This document shows positions 37,881-47,420 of a stretch of 64,000 nucleotides of DNA, in pieces; position 1 is the stretch's first letter, and every line of letters begins with the position of its first letter. A model generated the notes under the pieces. The model did not search any database. It was not told the DNA's origin and saw nothing but the letters and a program-made list of their open reading frames with translations. A program made the translations under genes and the position numbers. Source of the stretch: Xylanimonas ulmi (GTDB lineage: Bacteria; Actinomycetota; Actinomycetes; Actinomycetales; Cellulomonadaceae); assembly GCF_004216535.1 (NCBI RefSeq), contig NZ_SGWX01000001.1, positions 2,108,001-2,172,000 on the forward strand, read 5' to 3'.

Positions 37881-39593
37881 GTGACCTCGGCTTCCCCCTC
37901 GCCCACTCCCGCCCCGCGCCCCCGGACCGCGATCGACGACGTCGCCGACGCCTACGTCGCCCAGGTCGCGCGCCTCGACCCGCTGACCGCGACCGCCGCG
38001 GGCCTGCCGGGCCACGACGACCGCATGACCGACCTGTCCCCGGCCGGCCACGACGCCCAGGCCGACCTCGACCGCGCGACGCTGCGCTCGCTCGAGACGC
38101 TCGAGCCCGCCGACGACGTCGACCGCGTCACGCTCGCCGCGATGCGCGAGCGTCTGGGCCTGGCGCTCGAGCTGCACGAGGCGGGCGAGCCGCTGGCCCA
38201 GCTCAACAACATCGCCTCGCCCGTGCAGGGCCTGCGCGACATCTTCGACGTCATGCCCACGGGCACGGATGAGGCATGGGAGAACATCGCCGCGCGCCTG
38301 AACCTGCTGCCCGGCGCCGTCGACGGCTACGTCGCCTCACTGCGCGAGGCCGCCCGGCGCGGCAATGTCGCGGCCATCCGACAGGTGCGCGAGGGCGTCG
38401 CGCAGGCGCGCACGCTCGCGGGCGCCGACTCGTTCTTCACCGCGTTCGTCCAGGGCCCAGAGGCCGCGGCCGCGCTCGACGGCTCGGCCTCCGCCTCGCT
38501 CGTGCGCAAGGACCTCGAGCGCGGGGCCACCGCGGCGCGCGAGGCGTACGGGCGCCTGGCCGCGTTCCTCGAGGACGAGCTGGCCGCGCAGGCGCCGGCG
38601 GCCGACGCCGTCGGGCGCGAGCGCTACGGGCTGTTCTCACGCCAGTTCCTCGGCGCCACGGTCGACCTCGACGAGACCTACGCGTGGGGCCTGGACGAGC
38701 TGGCCCGCATCGTGGCCGAGCAGACCGCCGTCGCCCAGGAGATCGCCGGGCCCGGCGCGAGCGTGCAGGACGCGGTCGCCGCGCTCGAGGCCGACCCGCG
38801 CTACCAGCTCCACGGCACCGACGCGCTGCGCGCCTGGATGCAGGAGACCGCCGACCGCGCGATCGCCGACCTCGACGGCGTGCACTTCGACATCTCGGGC
38901 CCGGTGCGCACCATCGAGTGCCTCATCGCCCCCACCCAGACCGGCGGCATCTACTACACCCCGCCCAGCGACGACTTCTCACGCCCCGGGCGCATGTGGT
39001 GGTCCGTGCCGCCGGGCGTGACCGAGTTCGGCACGTGGCGCGAGAAGACGACCGTGTTCCACGAGGGCGTGCCGGGCCACCACCTGCAGTGCGCGCAGGC
39101 CGTCGTCGCGCGCGACACGCTCAACTCGTGGCGCCGCCTGCTGTGCTGGGTCTCGGGCCACGGCGAGGGCTGGGCGCTGTACGCCGAGAAGCTCATGGAC
39201 GACCTCGGATACCTCGACGACCCGGGCGACCGGCTCGGCATGCTCGACGCGCAGCGCATGCGCGCCGCGCGCGTCGTCTTCGACATCGGCGTGCACCTGG
39301 GCCTCCAGGCGCCGCAGCAGTGGGGCGGCGGGCGCTGGGACGCCGAGAAGGCGTGGCCGTTCCTGGCGGCCAACGTCAACATGAACGAGGGCTTTGTGCG
39401 CTTCGAGTACAACCGCTACCTCGGCTGGCCCGGACAGGCGCCGTCGTACAAGGTCGGCCAGCGTCTGTGGGAGCAGGCGCGTGACGAGGCGCGCGCCGCG
39501 GCGGGCGAGGCGTGGGACGCCAAGGCGTTCCACGCCCGCGCGCTCTCGCTCGGCTCGGTGGGCCTCGACGTGCTGCGCTCCGCGCTGGCCTGA
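37881..39593 (+). CDS. DUF885-family metallopeptidase-like protein
   Basis: The product has 570 residues from GTG 37,881. It is mostly helical. The conserved site is TTVFHEGVPGHHLQCAQ (an HExxxH-type zinc motif) followed some 35 residues later by GHGEGWALYAEKLMDDLGYL with the third ligand region. Near the N-terminus DPLTATAAGLPGHDDRMTD is the usual DUF885 opening. The family is related to M32-like carboxypeptidases; substrates are unknown. No signal peptide is seen, so it is cytosolic. It stands between the acc genes and maf. Confidence 0.9.
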   Translation: MTSASPSPTPAPRPRTAIDDVADAYVAQVARLDPLTATAAGLPGHDDRMTDLSPAGHDAQADLDRATLRSLETLEPADDVDRVTLAAMRERLGLALELHEAGEPLAQLNNIASPVQGLRDIFDVMPTGTDEAWENIAARLNLLPGAVDGYVASLREAARRGNVAAIRQVREGVAQARTLAGADSFFTAFVQGPEAAAALDGSASASLVRKDLERGATAAREAYGRLAAFLEDELAAQAPAADAVGRERYGLFSRQFLGATVDLDETYAWGLDELARIVAEQTAVAQEIAGPGASVQDAVAALEADPRYQLHGTDALRAWMQETADRAIADLDGVHFDISGPVRTIECLIAPTQTGGIYYTPPSDDFSRPGRMWWSVPPGVTEFGTWREKTTVFHEGVPGHHLQCAQAVVARDTLNSWRRLLCWVSGHGEGWALYAEKLMDDLGYLDDPGDRLGMLDAQRMRAARVVFDIGVHLGLQAPQQWGGGRWDAEKAWPFLAANVNMNEGFVRFEYNRYLGWPGQAPSYKVGQRLWEQARDEARAAAGEAWDAKAFHARALSLGSVGLDVLRSALA

Positions 39594-39609
39594 CGGCTAG
39601 GGTTCGGCT

Positions 39610-40287
39610 GTGCCCCACGTCCACGTCATCCTCGCCTCCGCCTCCCCCGCCAGGCTGAGCACGCTGCGCTCCGCGGGCGTGCGGCCCACCGTCGTCGTCT
39701 CGTCGGTCGACGAGGACGCGGTGCTCGCCGCCGCGCGCGAGCGCTTCGGCGACCTGGAGCCCGCCGACGCGGTGCTGGTGCTGGCCCAGGCCAAGGCCGA
39801 GGACGTCGCCCACCGCGTCGAGGACGAGGAGGCGAGCGCCGACATGCTCGGCGTGCAGGTCGCCGACGCCGTCGTCGTCGGCTGCGACTCGATGTTGGAG
39901 CTCGACGGCGAGGCGCTCGGCAAGCCCGCCGACGCCGACGACGCCGTCGCGCGCTGGCAGGCCATGCGCGGGCGCTCGGCCGTGCTGCACACGGGCCACT
40001 GGCTGGTCGACCTGCGCGACGCCGAGCGCGGCGGCAGCGGGGCGACGCTGGGGGCGACCTCCTCGACCACGGTGAGCTTCGCCGACATCGACGACGATGA
40101 GATCGCCGCGTACGTCGCCACGGGCGAGCCGCTGCAGGTGGCCGGGGCGTTCACGATCGACGGGATCGGCGGGCCGTACGTCGAGCGCGTCGAGGGCGAC
40201 CACCACGGCGTTGTCGGGCTCTCGCTGCCGCTGCTGCGCGAGCTGCTCGGCGAGGTCGGTGTGCCGTTCCGCGCGGTGCGCTCGTGA
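39610..40287 (+). CDS. maf: Maf-family nucleotide pyrophosphatase
   Basis: The product has 225 residues from GTG 39,610, 16 bp after the peptidase stop. Motifs: ILASASPARLSTLRSAGV (Maf starts L-A-S-x-S-P-x-R), VVGCDSMLELDGEALGKPAD (D in the active site and GKP) and GAFTIDGIGGPYVERVEGDH near the end (Q/F-D-G-x-G). Maf proteins hydrolyse non-canonical or excess dTTP/UTP/CTP-type nucleotides. Maf next to acc genes is a familiar actinobacterial arrangement. Confidence 0.93.
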   Translation: MPHVHVILASASPARLSTLRSAGVRPTVVVSSVDEDAVLAAARERFGDLEPADAVLVLAQAKAEDVAHRVEDEEASADMLGVQVADAVVVGCDSMLELDGEALGKPADADDAVARWQAMRGRSAVLHTGHWLVDLRDAERGGSGATLGATSSTTVSFADIDDDEIAAYVATGEPLQVAGAFTIDGIGGPYVERVEGDHHGVVGLSLPLLRELLGEVGVPFRAVRS

Positions 40288-40298
40288 CCACCGTCTGA

Positions 40299-40331
40299 CA
40301 GGGCGTTTGGCGGAATCCTCCAAACGCCCTG
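40299..40331. terminator. Perfect 12-bp hairpin between maf and accA
   Basis: CAGGGCGTTTGG and CCAAACGCCCTG are exact complements around CGGAATCCT. It lies 12 bp after maf and 60 bp before accA. There is no T run, but the stem is long. The palindrome might also be a dispersed repeat, which cannot be judged from one copy. Confidence 0.65.
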
Positions 40332-40390
40332 CGGGGCCGTTGGCGCGTTTCGGCCCGGTCGCCCGGGTGGTCGCCGCGCTACGGTGAGCC

Positions 40391-42187
40391 GTGCCCATCA
40401 CCAAGGTCCTCATCGCCAACCGCGGCGAGATCGCCGTCCGGGTCGCGCGCGCGTGCGCAGACGCGGGCCTCGCGTCGGTCGCGGTCTACGCCGATCCCGA
40501 CCGTCAGGCGCTGCACGTGCGCCTCGCCGACGAGGCGTTCGCGCTCGGCGGCTCGCGGGCGCAGGAGACCTACCTCGACGCCGACAAGCTGCTCGACGTC
40601 GCCAAGCGCTCGGGCGCCGACGCCGTGCACCCCGGCTACGGGTTCCTGTCGGAGAACGCGGCGTTCGCGCAGGCGGTCATCGACGCCGGCCTGGTGTGGG
40701 TCGGCCCGCCGCCCGCCGCGATCGAGACGCTGGGCGACAAGGTCAGCGCGCGGCACGTCGCGCTGCGCGCGGGGGCGCCGCTGGTCCCCGGCACGCCCGA
40801 CCCGGTCGAGTCGTCCGCGCAGGTGCGCGAGTTCGCGGCCGAGCACGGGCTGCCCATCGCCATCAAGGCCGCGTTCGGCGGCGGCGGGCGCGGGCTGAAG
40901 GTCGCGCGCACGATGGAGGAGATCGACGAGCTCTACGAGTCCGCGGTGCGCGAGGCCCTGGCGGCGTTCGGCCGCGGCGAGTGCTTCGTCGAGCGGTACC
41001 TCGACCGCCCGCGCCACGTCGAGACGCAGTGCCTCGCCGACGCGTACGGCGCCGTCGTCGTCGTCTCGACCCGCGACTGCTCGCTCCAACGCCGCCACCA
41101 GAAGCTGGTCGAGGAGGCGCCCGCGCCGTTCCTGACCCCCGCCCAGGAGGCCGAGCTCGACCGCGCGTCCAAGGCGATCCTGCGTGAGGCCGGGTACGTG
41201 GGCGCGGGCACGTGCGAGTTCCTGGTGGGCGCCGACGGCGCCATCTCGTTCCTGGAGGTCAACACCCGCCTCCAGGTCGAGCATCCGGTCACCGAGGAGG
41301 TCACCGGCATCGACCTGGTGCGCGAGCAGTTGCGCATCGCCGACGGCGAGCCCCTGGGATACGAGTCCACCGCCGTGCGCGGCCACTCGATCGAGTTCCG
41401 CCTCAACGGCGAGGACCCGGCCGCCGGGTTCCTGCCGGCGCCCGGACGCATCACCCGGCTGCGCTGGCCGTCGGGCCCGGGTGTGCGCGTCGACACGGGG
41501 GTGATCGAGGGCGACGCCATCTCGGGCGCCTTCGACTCGATGATCGCCAAGGTCATCATCACGGGCGCCACGCGCGAGCAGGCGGTGCAGCGCGCCCGCC
41601 GCGCCCTGCGCGAGCTCGAGGTCGAGGGCATCCCCACGGTCGCGCCCTTCCACCGCGCGGTGCTCGACGCCGACGACTTCGCGCCGCCCGCAGGCGAGCC
41701 GTTCCGGGTGCACACGCGCTGGATCGAGACCGACTTCGCCGACGCGCTCGCCGCGCTAGCGCCCGCCACGCCCGCGCCCACCGAGCCCGAGGACGAGGAG
41801 CTGCAGCCGCAGGCCGAGCGCGTCGTCGTCGAGGTGGGCGGACGCCGTCTGGAGGTCGTCCTGCCCGCGGGGCTGGGCGTCGCTGCGGGCCGGGCGCGCA
41901 CCGCCAACTCACGGGGCGCGGCGGCGCGCCGTCCCGCGGGCCGGCGCAACGGCGCCTCACGCGGCGGCGCGAGCGGGACCACGCTCACGTCGCCGATGCA
42001 GGGCACGATCGTCAAGGTCGCCGTCGCCGAGGGCGCGCAGGTCGCCGAGGGTGACCTCATCGTCGTCCTGGAGGCCATGAAGATGGAGCAGCCCCTGCTC
42101 GCCCACCGTGCCGGCACGGTCCACTCCCTGACGGCCACCCCGGGCGCGGGCGTCACCGCCGGCGCCGCCATCTGCGACATCACCTGA
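40391..42187 (+). CDS. accA: Acyl-CoA carboxylase biotin carboxylase/BCCP (alpha) subunit
   Basis: The product has 598 residues from GTG 40,391. Biotin carboxylase domain (1-450): [56 protein letters not shown] (ATP-grasp glycine loop), [37 protein letters not shown] and [10 protein letters not shown] charged, low-complexity linker leads to the biotin carrier domain with [10 protein letters not shown] and EAMKMEQ, the lysine of which BirA modifies. It makes carboxybiotin for AccD. It is placed alone, with its own promoter region after the hairpin. Confidence 0.96.
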   Translation: MPITKVLIANRGEIAVRVARACADAGLASVAVYADPDRQALHVRLADEAFALGGSRAQETYLDADKLLDVAKRSGADAVHPGYGFLSENAAFAQAVIDAGLVWVGPPPAAIETLGDKVSARHVALRAGAPLVPGTPDPVESSAQVREFAAEHGLPIAIKAAFGGGGRGLKVARTMEEIDELYESAVREALAAFGRGECFVERYLDRPRHVETQCLADAYGAVVVVSTRDCSLQRRHQKLVEEAPAPFLTPAQEAELDRASKAILREAGYVGAGTCEFLVGADGAISFLEVNTRLQVEHPVTEEVTGIDLVREQLRIADGEPLGYESTAVRGHSIEFRLNGEDPAAGFLPAPGRITRLRWPSGPGVRVDTGVIEGDAISGAFDSMIAKVIITGATREQAVQRARRALRELEVEGIPTVAPFHRAVLDADDFAPPAGEPFRVHTRWIETDFADALAALAPATPAPTEPEDEELQPQAERVVVEVGGRRLEVVLPAGLGVAAGRARTANSRGAAARRPAGRRNGASRGGASGTTLTSPMQGTIVKVAVAEGAQVAEGDLIVVLEAMKMEQPLLAHRAGTVHSLTATPGAGVTAGAAICDIT

Positions 42188-42208
42188 CCGAGCCGCCCCG
42201 GCGGCGGG

Positions 42209-43174
42209 TCACGCACCCAGACGGCGCCGCAGCCAAGGGACGCAGACCTCGGCCTGGGCGCGCTGGAACGCGCGGACGTGGGGGATGCCCCAAGGCGGCG
42301 GCTGGAGCGAGGAGTGGACGAAGTAGCCCGTCATCCCCGCCAGGAACGCGGTCACCGCGTCAGGATCGGTCCCGCGCGGCAGCGGGTGCGCGGCCAGCAC
42401 GTCCTGCGGGTCGGGGCCACCCTCAAGGCGCACGGCCGGGAGCATGCCGACGAGGTTGACGAATGCCGCGCCCCGCGCGGCGCTCGGCCAGTCCACTGCG
42501 AGCGGGGCGAAGCCGGGCACGGTCGGATCGAGCAGGACGTTGTCGCCGCGCAGGTCCCCGTGGACGAGGCTGCCGCCCCGGACGGCGTCGGCCACCTGGG
42601 CGTCGAGGCCGCCGAGCCGGGTGAGGTTCGCGGCCACCCAGGGGTCGTAGGTGTCGAGCCCCGTGCCGTCACCCCCCGCGAGCCGCCCCCAGAAGTCGAG
42701 GACCGCCTCGTCCTGGTAGTCGGGCAGCGTGGCGGCGGGGACCGCGATCTCGGCGAGCCGGTCGCACAGTCCGGCGACCGCGGCGAGCTCGTCGGCACGC
42801 CATGGCGTGACCGGGTTGCGCCCCGCCCCGACGTCGAAGGCGACCGCCTCCCAGGGGTCGGCTTCGTCCTCGACGCGCAGCGACCACCGCAGCGCCGGGG
42901 CGGGGACGCCCGCCGGGAGCAACGCCGCACGGCGCGCCTCCTCGCGGTAGAGCCACTGCGTCCGGCCGTGCTCGGAGCCCACCGCCTTGACGAACACCCG
43001 CTCGCCTCCGGCCGTGGTCAGGACCGAGGCCAGACCCTGCGAGTACCCGCCGTCGCGGGACTGCGCCGCCACGACCACGTCGCCGAGACGGTGCTCGATG
43101 GCCGCGCGCACGGCCCTGGGAGCCTCGTGCCATCGGGGACGACGACGTGCGGGCAGGGCGGGCTGGGACGGCAT
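42209..43174 (-). CDS. APH/choline-kinase-like phosphotransferase
   Basis: The product has 321 residues from ATG 43,174 (MPSQPALPARRRPRWHEAPR). The kinase-like fold: GYSQGLASVLTTAGGERVFVKAV with the ATP-binding lysine, the catalytic loop SLVHGDLRGDNVLLD and AVDWPSAARGAAFVNLV with the metal Asp. Such proteins phosphorylate small molecules (antibiotics, homoserine, sugars). Nothing nearby indicates the substrate, and no resistance claim can be made. It is convergent with accA. Confidence 0.87.
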   Translation of the reverse strand: MPSQPALPARRRPRWHEAPRAVRAAIEHRLGDVVVAAQSRDGGYSQGLASVLTTAGGERVFVKAVGSEHGRTQWLYREEARRAALLPAGVPAPALRWSLRVEDEADPWEAVAFDVGAGRNPVTPWRADELAAVAGLCDRLAEIAVPAATLPDYQDEAVLDFWGRLAGGDGTGLDTYDPWVAANLTRLGGLDAQVADAVRGGSLVHGDLRGDNVLLDPTVPGFAPLAVDWPSAARGAAFVNLVGMLPAVRLEGGPDPQDVLAAHPLPRGTDPDAVTAFLAGMTGYFVHSSLQPPPWGIPHVRAFQRAQAEVCVPWLRRRLGA

Positions 43175-43259
43175 GGCCGGAACGATCGCACAGCACACCC
43201 GCGTGCTCCAAGCACTGGACTCTTTGGCCCGGCGGGTCGGCGGCTCCTAGGCTGGCGGG

Positions 43260-43832
43260 GTGCCGGCGACACGTGACCACCTCACCCCGCATCGGCACGG
43301 GGGCGACGGGTGGGTCGAGTGCTCGTACTCCCCCGACGGCGCGGGCGCCCCGCACCGGCACTGGGGGCTGCTGGGCGCCGCGGGGCTGCTGCTGGTGCGC
43401 CGCGCGGGTGACGGCGCGGTGAGCGACGTCGTGCTCCAGCACCGCGCGCTGTGGTCGCATCACGGCGGCACGTGGGGTGTGCCGGGCGGCGCGCTCGACG
43501 TCGGCGAGGACGCCGTGACCGGCGCCTTGCGCGAGTCCTGGGAGGAGGCGGGCGTCGAGCCGCGCGCGGTCCGCGTGGTGGGCGCGCACGTGCTCGACCA
43601 CGGCGTGTGGCGCTACACCACGGTGGTCGGCGAGGTCGCCGACGGCGCCGCCGTCCACCCCGAGGCAAGCGACCCCGAGAGCCTGCAGGTGCGGTGGGTC
43701 CCGGTGGGCGAGCTCGGCGCCCTACCCCTGCTGCCCGCGTTCGCGGCGGCGCTGCCCGCACTGTGGGACGTTCTGGCCGCGGGCGGTTCGGGCAGCGAAG
43801 CCGCCGGTCAGACGCCCGGACCCCGCGCCTAG
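43260..43832 (+). CDS. Nudix hydrolase
   Basis: The product has 190 residues from a GTG. The Nudix box is intact: GALDVGEDAVTGALRESWEE followed by AGV (G-x5-E-x7-R-E-x-x-E-E-x-G). The upstream strand is HGGTWGVPGG. The family cleaves nucleoside diphosphates linked to another moiety; the substrate is open. It is divergent from the phosphotransferase, with 85 bp between the starts. Confidence 0.9.
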   Translation: MPATRDHLTPHRHGGDGWVECSYSPDGAGAPHRHWGLLGAAGLLLVRRAGDGAVSDVVLQHRALWSHHGGTWGVPGGALDVGEDAVTGALRESWEEAGVEPRAVRVVGAHVLDHGVWRYTTVVGEVADGAAVHPEASDPESLQVRWVPVGELGALPLLPAFAAALPALWDVLAAGGSGSEAAGQTPGPRA

Positions 43833-43905
43833 GCGCCCGCCCGCAATAACGCCACCCGCGTGTTGTGTAAATCAGATCGCGCCAGGTACTGTGCGATCCG
43901 GGCGC

Positions 43906-43924
43906 CAAGGTAAGGCTTCCCTCA
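43906..43924 (+). promoter_or_regulatory. DtxR/IdeR-like iron box upstream of efeU
   Basis: CAAGGTAAGGCTTCCCTCA fits the iron-box pattern TTAGGTTAGCCTAACCTAA at most conserved positions, including AGGT, the central GCT and CCT. It lies 25 bp upstream of the efeU start, where a bound repressor would block transcription in iron-replete cells. Regulation is inferred. Confidence 0.65.
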
Positions 43925-43948
43925 CATCACCAGACGCACGGGAGTGTC

Positions 43949-44800
43949 ATGCTCGCCAACTTCCTCATCGGACTGCGCGAGGGCCTGGAGGCCTCGCTGG
44001 TGGTGGGCATCCTCGTCGCATACCTGGTCAAGTCCAACCGCCGCGAGCGCCTGCCCCAACTGTGGGTGGGCGTCGCCGTCGCCGTCGTCGTCTCGCTCGG
44101 CTTCGGCGCGCTGCTCACCTTCGGCCCGCAGGGCATGACGTTCGAGGCGCAGGAGGCCATCGGCGGCTCGCTCTCGATCGTCGCCGTCGGCCTGATCACC
44201 TGGATGATCTTCTGGATGGGCAAGACGGCCCGCCACCTCAAGCGCGACCTGCAGCACAAGCTCGACGACGCCGTGGACGCCGGCAAGTGGGCCGTCGCGG
44301 TGATGGCGGCGCTCGCCGTGGGCCGCGAGGGGCTGGAGACCGCCCTGTTCCTGTGGGCGGGCGCCCAGGCCACCGGCGCGTCGACGCGCCCCCTGCTCGG
44401 CGCCGTGCTCGGCCTCGCTGTCGCGGTCGTGCTCGGCTACCTCGTCTACCGCGGCGCCGTGCGGCTCAACCTCAAGGTGTTCTTCTCCTGGACGGGCCTG
44501 CTGCTGATCGTCATCGCCGCGGGCGTGCTCGCCTACGGCGTCCACGACCTGCAGGAGGCGGGCATCCTGCCCGGCCTGAACTCGCTCGCGTTCGACATCT
44601 CCGCACAGATCCCGCCCTCGTCCTGGTACGGCACGCTCCTCAAGGGCGTCTTCAACCTCACCCCGGCCACGACCTGGCTTCAGGCGGTCGCCTGGACGCT
44701 CTACGCCGTGCCGACCCTCGCGATCTTCATCCGCACCACGTTCGGCCATCCGCGCCCCGCCCCCGACGCGACGGCGGCGCAGCAGACCGTCGCGGCCTGA
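43949..44800 (+). CDS. efeU: Iron permease EfeU (FTR1 family)
   Basis: The product has 283 residues with about seven membrane helices. Two REGLE motifs carry iron through the membrane: GLREGLEASLVVGILVAYL near the N-terminus and GREGLETALFLWAGAQ near the middle. It starts with MLANFLIG and ends with a short hydrophilic tail. EfeU imports iron together with EfeO and EfeB, encoded directly downstream on the same strand (34 bp to efeO). Confidence 0.95.
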   Translation: MLANFLIGLREGLEASLVVGILVAYLVKSNRRERLPQLWVGVAVAVVVSLGFGALLTFGPQGMTFEAQEAIGGSLSIVAVGLITWMIFWMGKTARHLKRDLQHKLDDAVDAGKWAVAVMAALAVGREGLETALFLWAGAQATGASTRPLLGAVLGLAVAVVLGYLVYRGAVRLNLKVFFSWTGLLLIVIAAGVLAYGVHDLQEAGILPGLNSLAFDISAQIPPSSWYGTLLKGVFNLTPATTWLQAVAWTLYAVPTLAIFIRTTFGHPRPAPDATAAQQTVAA

Positions 44801-44834
44801 CGCCGCCCACCCCCTCCCGACCCGAAGGATCCCC

Positions 44835-46064
44835 GTGCCCCGCATGACGCCGACCCGCCAGCCCCGCCCGCTGCGGACTCTCCCGCTCATCGGCCTCGCC
44901 GCCGTCGCGCTCGCCACCGCGGCGTGCACGCCCAACACCCCGGCCGACGCGTCGGGTGACGGCGAGGGCCCGGTGACCATCACCGTCGCCAGCACCGCCG
45001 ACGCCTGCACGCTCTCGGCCACCTCGGCGCCGTCGGGCAACGTCGTGTTCTCGGTCACCAACAACGGCGACGACGTCACCGAGTTCTACCTGCTCGCCGA
45101 GGACGGGCTGCGGATCGTCAGCGAGGTCGAGAACATCGGCCCGGGACTGTCGCGCGACCTCGTGCTGACCGCCAAGCCGGGCGCGTACCAGACCGCCTGC
45201 AAGCCCGGCATGGTGGGCGACGGCATCCGCGCGCCGTTCACCGTCACCGACTCCGGCGCCGACGTCGCCCCGACCGGCGAGGTCGCCGACCAGATCGCGC
45301 AGGCGACCACGGCGTACGTCGCCTACGTCAAGGACCAGACCGAGCAACTGCTGGCCGGCACGCAGGACTTCGTCGACGCCTACACCTCCGGCGACGACGA
45401 GGCGGCCCGCGAGCTGTACGCGCCCACCCGCGTGCACTGGGAGCGCATCGAGCCCGTCGCCGAGTCCTTCGGCGACCTCGACCCGCGCATGGACCTGCGC
45501 GAGGCCGACCTGGAGGACGGCCAGGAGTGGACCGGCTGGCACCTGCTGGAGAAGGACCTGTGGCAGCCCGAGCCCGACGCCAACGGCGGCGAGGCCTACA
45601 CGCCGCTGACCGACGCGCAGCGCACGCAGTACGCCGACCAGCTCCTGGCCGACACCCAAGAGCTGTACGACCGCGTCCACGCCGCCGACTTCCCCGAGGC
45701 CATCGACGCCGCCGCGATCGGCAACGGCGCCAAGGGCCTGCTCGACGAGGTCGCGACCGGCAAGGTCACCGGCGAGGAGGAGATCTGGTCGCACACCGAC
45801 CTGTGGGACTTCCAGGCCAACGTCGACGGCGCCCGCGTCGCGTTCGAGGGGCTGCGCGACGTCGTGGAGGCCAAGGACGCCGCGCTCGCCGGGCAGCTCG
45901 ACACGCGCTTCGCCGACCTGCAGACGCTGCTCGACGGGTACACGCAGGGCGACGGGTTCGTCACCTACACCGACCTGAGCGAGGACCAGGTCAAGGAGCT
46001 CGCCGCCGCGGTCGACGCCCTGGGCGAGCCGTTGAGCAAGCTCACCGCCGCCGTGGTGCTGTGA
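44835..46064 (+). CDS. efeO: Iron uptake lipoprotein EfeO
   Basis: The product has 409 residues. The signal region LPLIGLAAVALATAAC ends in a lipobox-like cysteine. An N-terminal cupredoxin-like domain (about 45-140, with VVFSVTNNGDDVTEFYLLAE) is followed by the M75/imelysin-type helical domain with RVHWERIEPVAESFGDLDP (H-x-x-x-E motif), GWHLLEKDLW and WSHTDLWDFQANVDGAR. It binds iron outside the membrane for EfeU. The stop overlaps the efeB start (GTGA). Confidence 0.94.
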   Translation: MPRMTPTRQPRPLRTLPLIGLAAVALATAACTPNTPADASGDGEGPVTITVASTADACTLSATSAPSGNVVFSVTNNGDDVTEFYLLAEDGLRIVSEVENIGPGLSRDLVLTAKPGAYQTACKPGMVGDGIRAPFTVTDSGADVAPTGEVADQIAQATTAYVAYVKDQTEQLLAGTQDFVDAYTSGDDEAARELYAPTRVHWERIEPVAESFGDLDPRMDLREADLEDGQEWTGWHLLEKDLWQPEPDANGGEAYTPLTDAQRTQYADQLLADTQELYDRVHAADFPEAIDAAAIGNGAKGLLDEVATGKVTGEEEIWSHTDLWDFQANVDGARVAFEGLRDVVEAKDAALAGQLDTRFADLQTLLDGYTQGDGFVTYTDLSEDQVKELAAAVDALGEPLSKLTAAVVL

Positions 46065-47410
46065 GCGCACCGGTCACCGGGCAGGGCGGCGAGGAGCCGG
46101 GCGAGACCCCGGCCCCCTCGGCGCCCGCCGCCCGCCGCGACCCGTCCCGCCGCGCCCTGCTGGGCGCCGGCGGGGCGGGTCTCGCCGCGCTCGCGGCCGG
46201 GTTCGCCGGCGGGTTCGGCGCTGCCCGCGCCCAGGGCGCGCCCCCCGCCACCGACGACGGCCACGTCGTGCCCTTCCGCGGCGCGCGCCAGGCCGGCATC
46301 GTCACGCCCGCGCAGGACCGCCTGCACTTCGCGGCGTTCGACCTCACGACGTCGTCGCGCGACGACGTCGTCGACCTGCTGCGCCGCTGGAGCCTCGCGG
46401 CCGAGCGCATGACGCGCGGCCTGCCCGCGGGCGAGCTCGGCCCGGTCGGCGGGGCGTATGACGCGCCGCCCGACGACACGGGCGAGGCCCAGGAGCTGCG
46501 GCCGGGCAACCTGACCATCACGTTCGGGTTCGGCCCGTCGCTGTTCGGCGGCGGCGACATCGGCCCCGACCGGTTCGGGCTCGCCGCCCGCCGCCCCAAC
46601 GCGCTGGCGGACCTGCCGCACTTCCCCGGCGACACGCTGGAGGCCGCGCGCTGCGGAGGCGACCTCATGGTGCAGGCCTGCTCGGACGACCCGCAGATCG
46701 CCGTGCACGCGGTGCGCAACCTGGCCCGCCTCGCGTTCGGCACGGCGCAGGTGCGCTGGAGCCAGCTCGGCTACGGGCGCACGTCGCGCACGTCGTCGGC
46801 GCAGGCCACGCCCCGCAACCTCTTCGGCTTCAAGGACGGCACCGCCAACCTCCTCGCGGAGGACACCGCGGCCCTCGACGAGCACGTGTGGGTGGCGCCC
46901 GGCGACGACCCGGCCGCGTCCTGGCTCGCGGGCGGCTCGTACCTGGTGGCCCGCCGCATCCGGATGACCATCGAGACCTGGGACCGCAGCTCGCTGCGCG
47001 AGCAGGAGAGCGTCGTGGGGCGCACCAAGGGCACGGGCGCGCCCCTGTCGGGCGGGCAGGAGGCGACCGAGCCCGACTTCACGCGCACGGGCAACGACGG
47101 CAGGCCGCTCATCGACCCCGACTCGCATGTGGCGCTCGCCCACCCGACCGCCAACGGCGGGGTGCGCATGCTGCGCCGCGGCTACAACTACACCGACGGG
47201 TCGGACGGGCTCGGGCGGCTCGACGCGGGGCTGTTCTTCCTCGCGTTCGTGCGCGACCCGGTGCGCCAGTTCGTGCCCATGCAGAACGCGCTGGCCAAGA
47301 ACGACCTCATGAGCGAGTACCTGCGCCACACCGGATCAGGCGTCTGGGCCGTGCCCCCGGGCCTGGCCGACGGCGCCGACTACGTCGGGCAGGCGCTCTT
47401 CGAGTCCTGA
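46061..47410 (+). CDS. efeB: Dye-decolourising-type haem peroxidase EfeB
   Basis: The product has 449 residues from GTG 46,061. The Tat signal SRRALLGAGGAGLAALAAG (about 28-46) sends the folded haem protein outside. Peroxidase motifs: NLFGFKDGTANL (GxxDG, catalytic Asp) and DSHVALAHP near the haem-binding histidine, plus RRGYNYTDGSDGLGRLDAG and LFFLAFVRDPVRQFVPMQ at the end. EfeB oxidises ferrous iron or releases iron from haem for EfeUO. A longer in-frame start upstream lies inside efeO and is rejected. Confidence 0.94.
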   Translation: MSAPVTGQGGEEPGETPAPSAPAARRDPSRRALLGAGGAGLAALAAGFAGGFGAARAQGAPPATDDGHVVPFRGARQAGIVTPAQDRLHFAAFDLTTSSRDDVVDLLRRWSLAAERMTRGLPAGELGPVGGAYDAPPDDTGEAQELRPGNLTITFGFGPSLFGGGDIGPDRFGLAARRPNALADLPHFPGDTLEAARCGGDLMVQACSDDPQIAVHAVRNLARLAFGTAQVRWSQLGYGRTSRTSSAQATPRNLFGFKDGTANLLAEDTAALDEHVWVAPGDDPAASWLAGGSYLVARRIRMTIETWDRSSLREQESVVGRTKGTGAPLSGGQEATEPDFTRTGNDGRPLIDPDSHVALAHPTANGGVRMLRRGYNYTDGSDGLGRLDAGLFFLAFVRDPVRQFVPMQNALAKNDLMSEYLRHTGSGVWAVPPGLADGADYVGQALFES

Positions 47411-47420
47411 GCGCGGCGCG

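Noticed and set aside
42209-43174. Aminoglycoside resistance gene
   Set aside because: The kinase motifs fit the wide APH/choline-kinase fold only; nothing supports antibiotic specificity.
45527-46060. Upstream extension of EfeB within efeO
   Set aside because: It is antiphase to a confident gene and Arg-rich. It would bury the Tat signal, which must be N-terminal.
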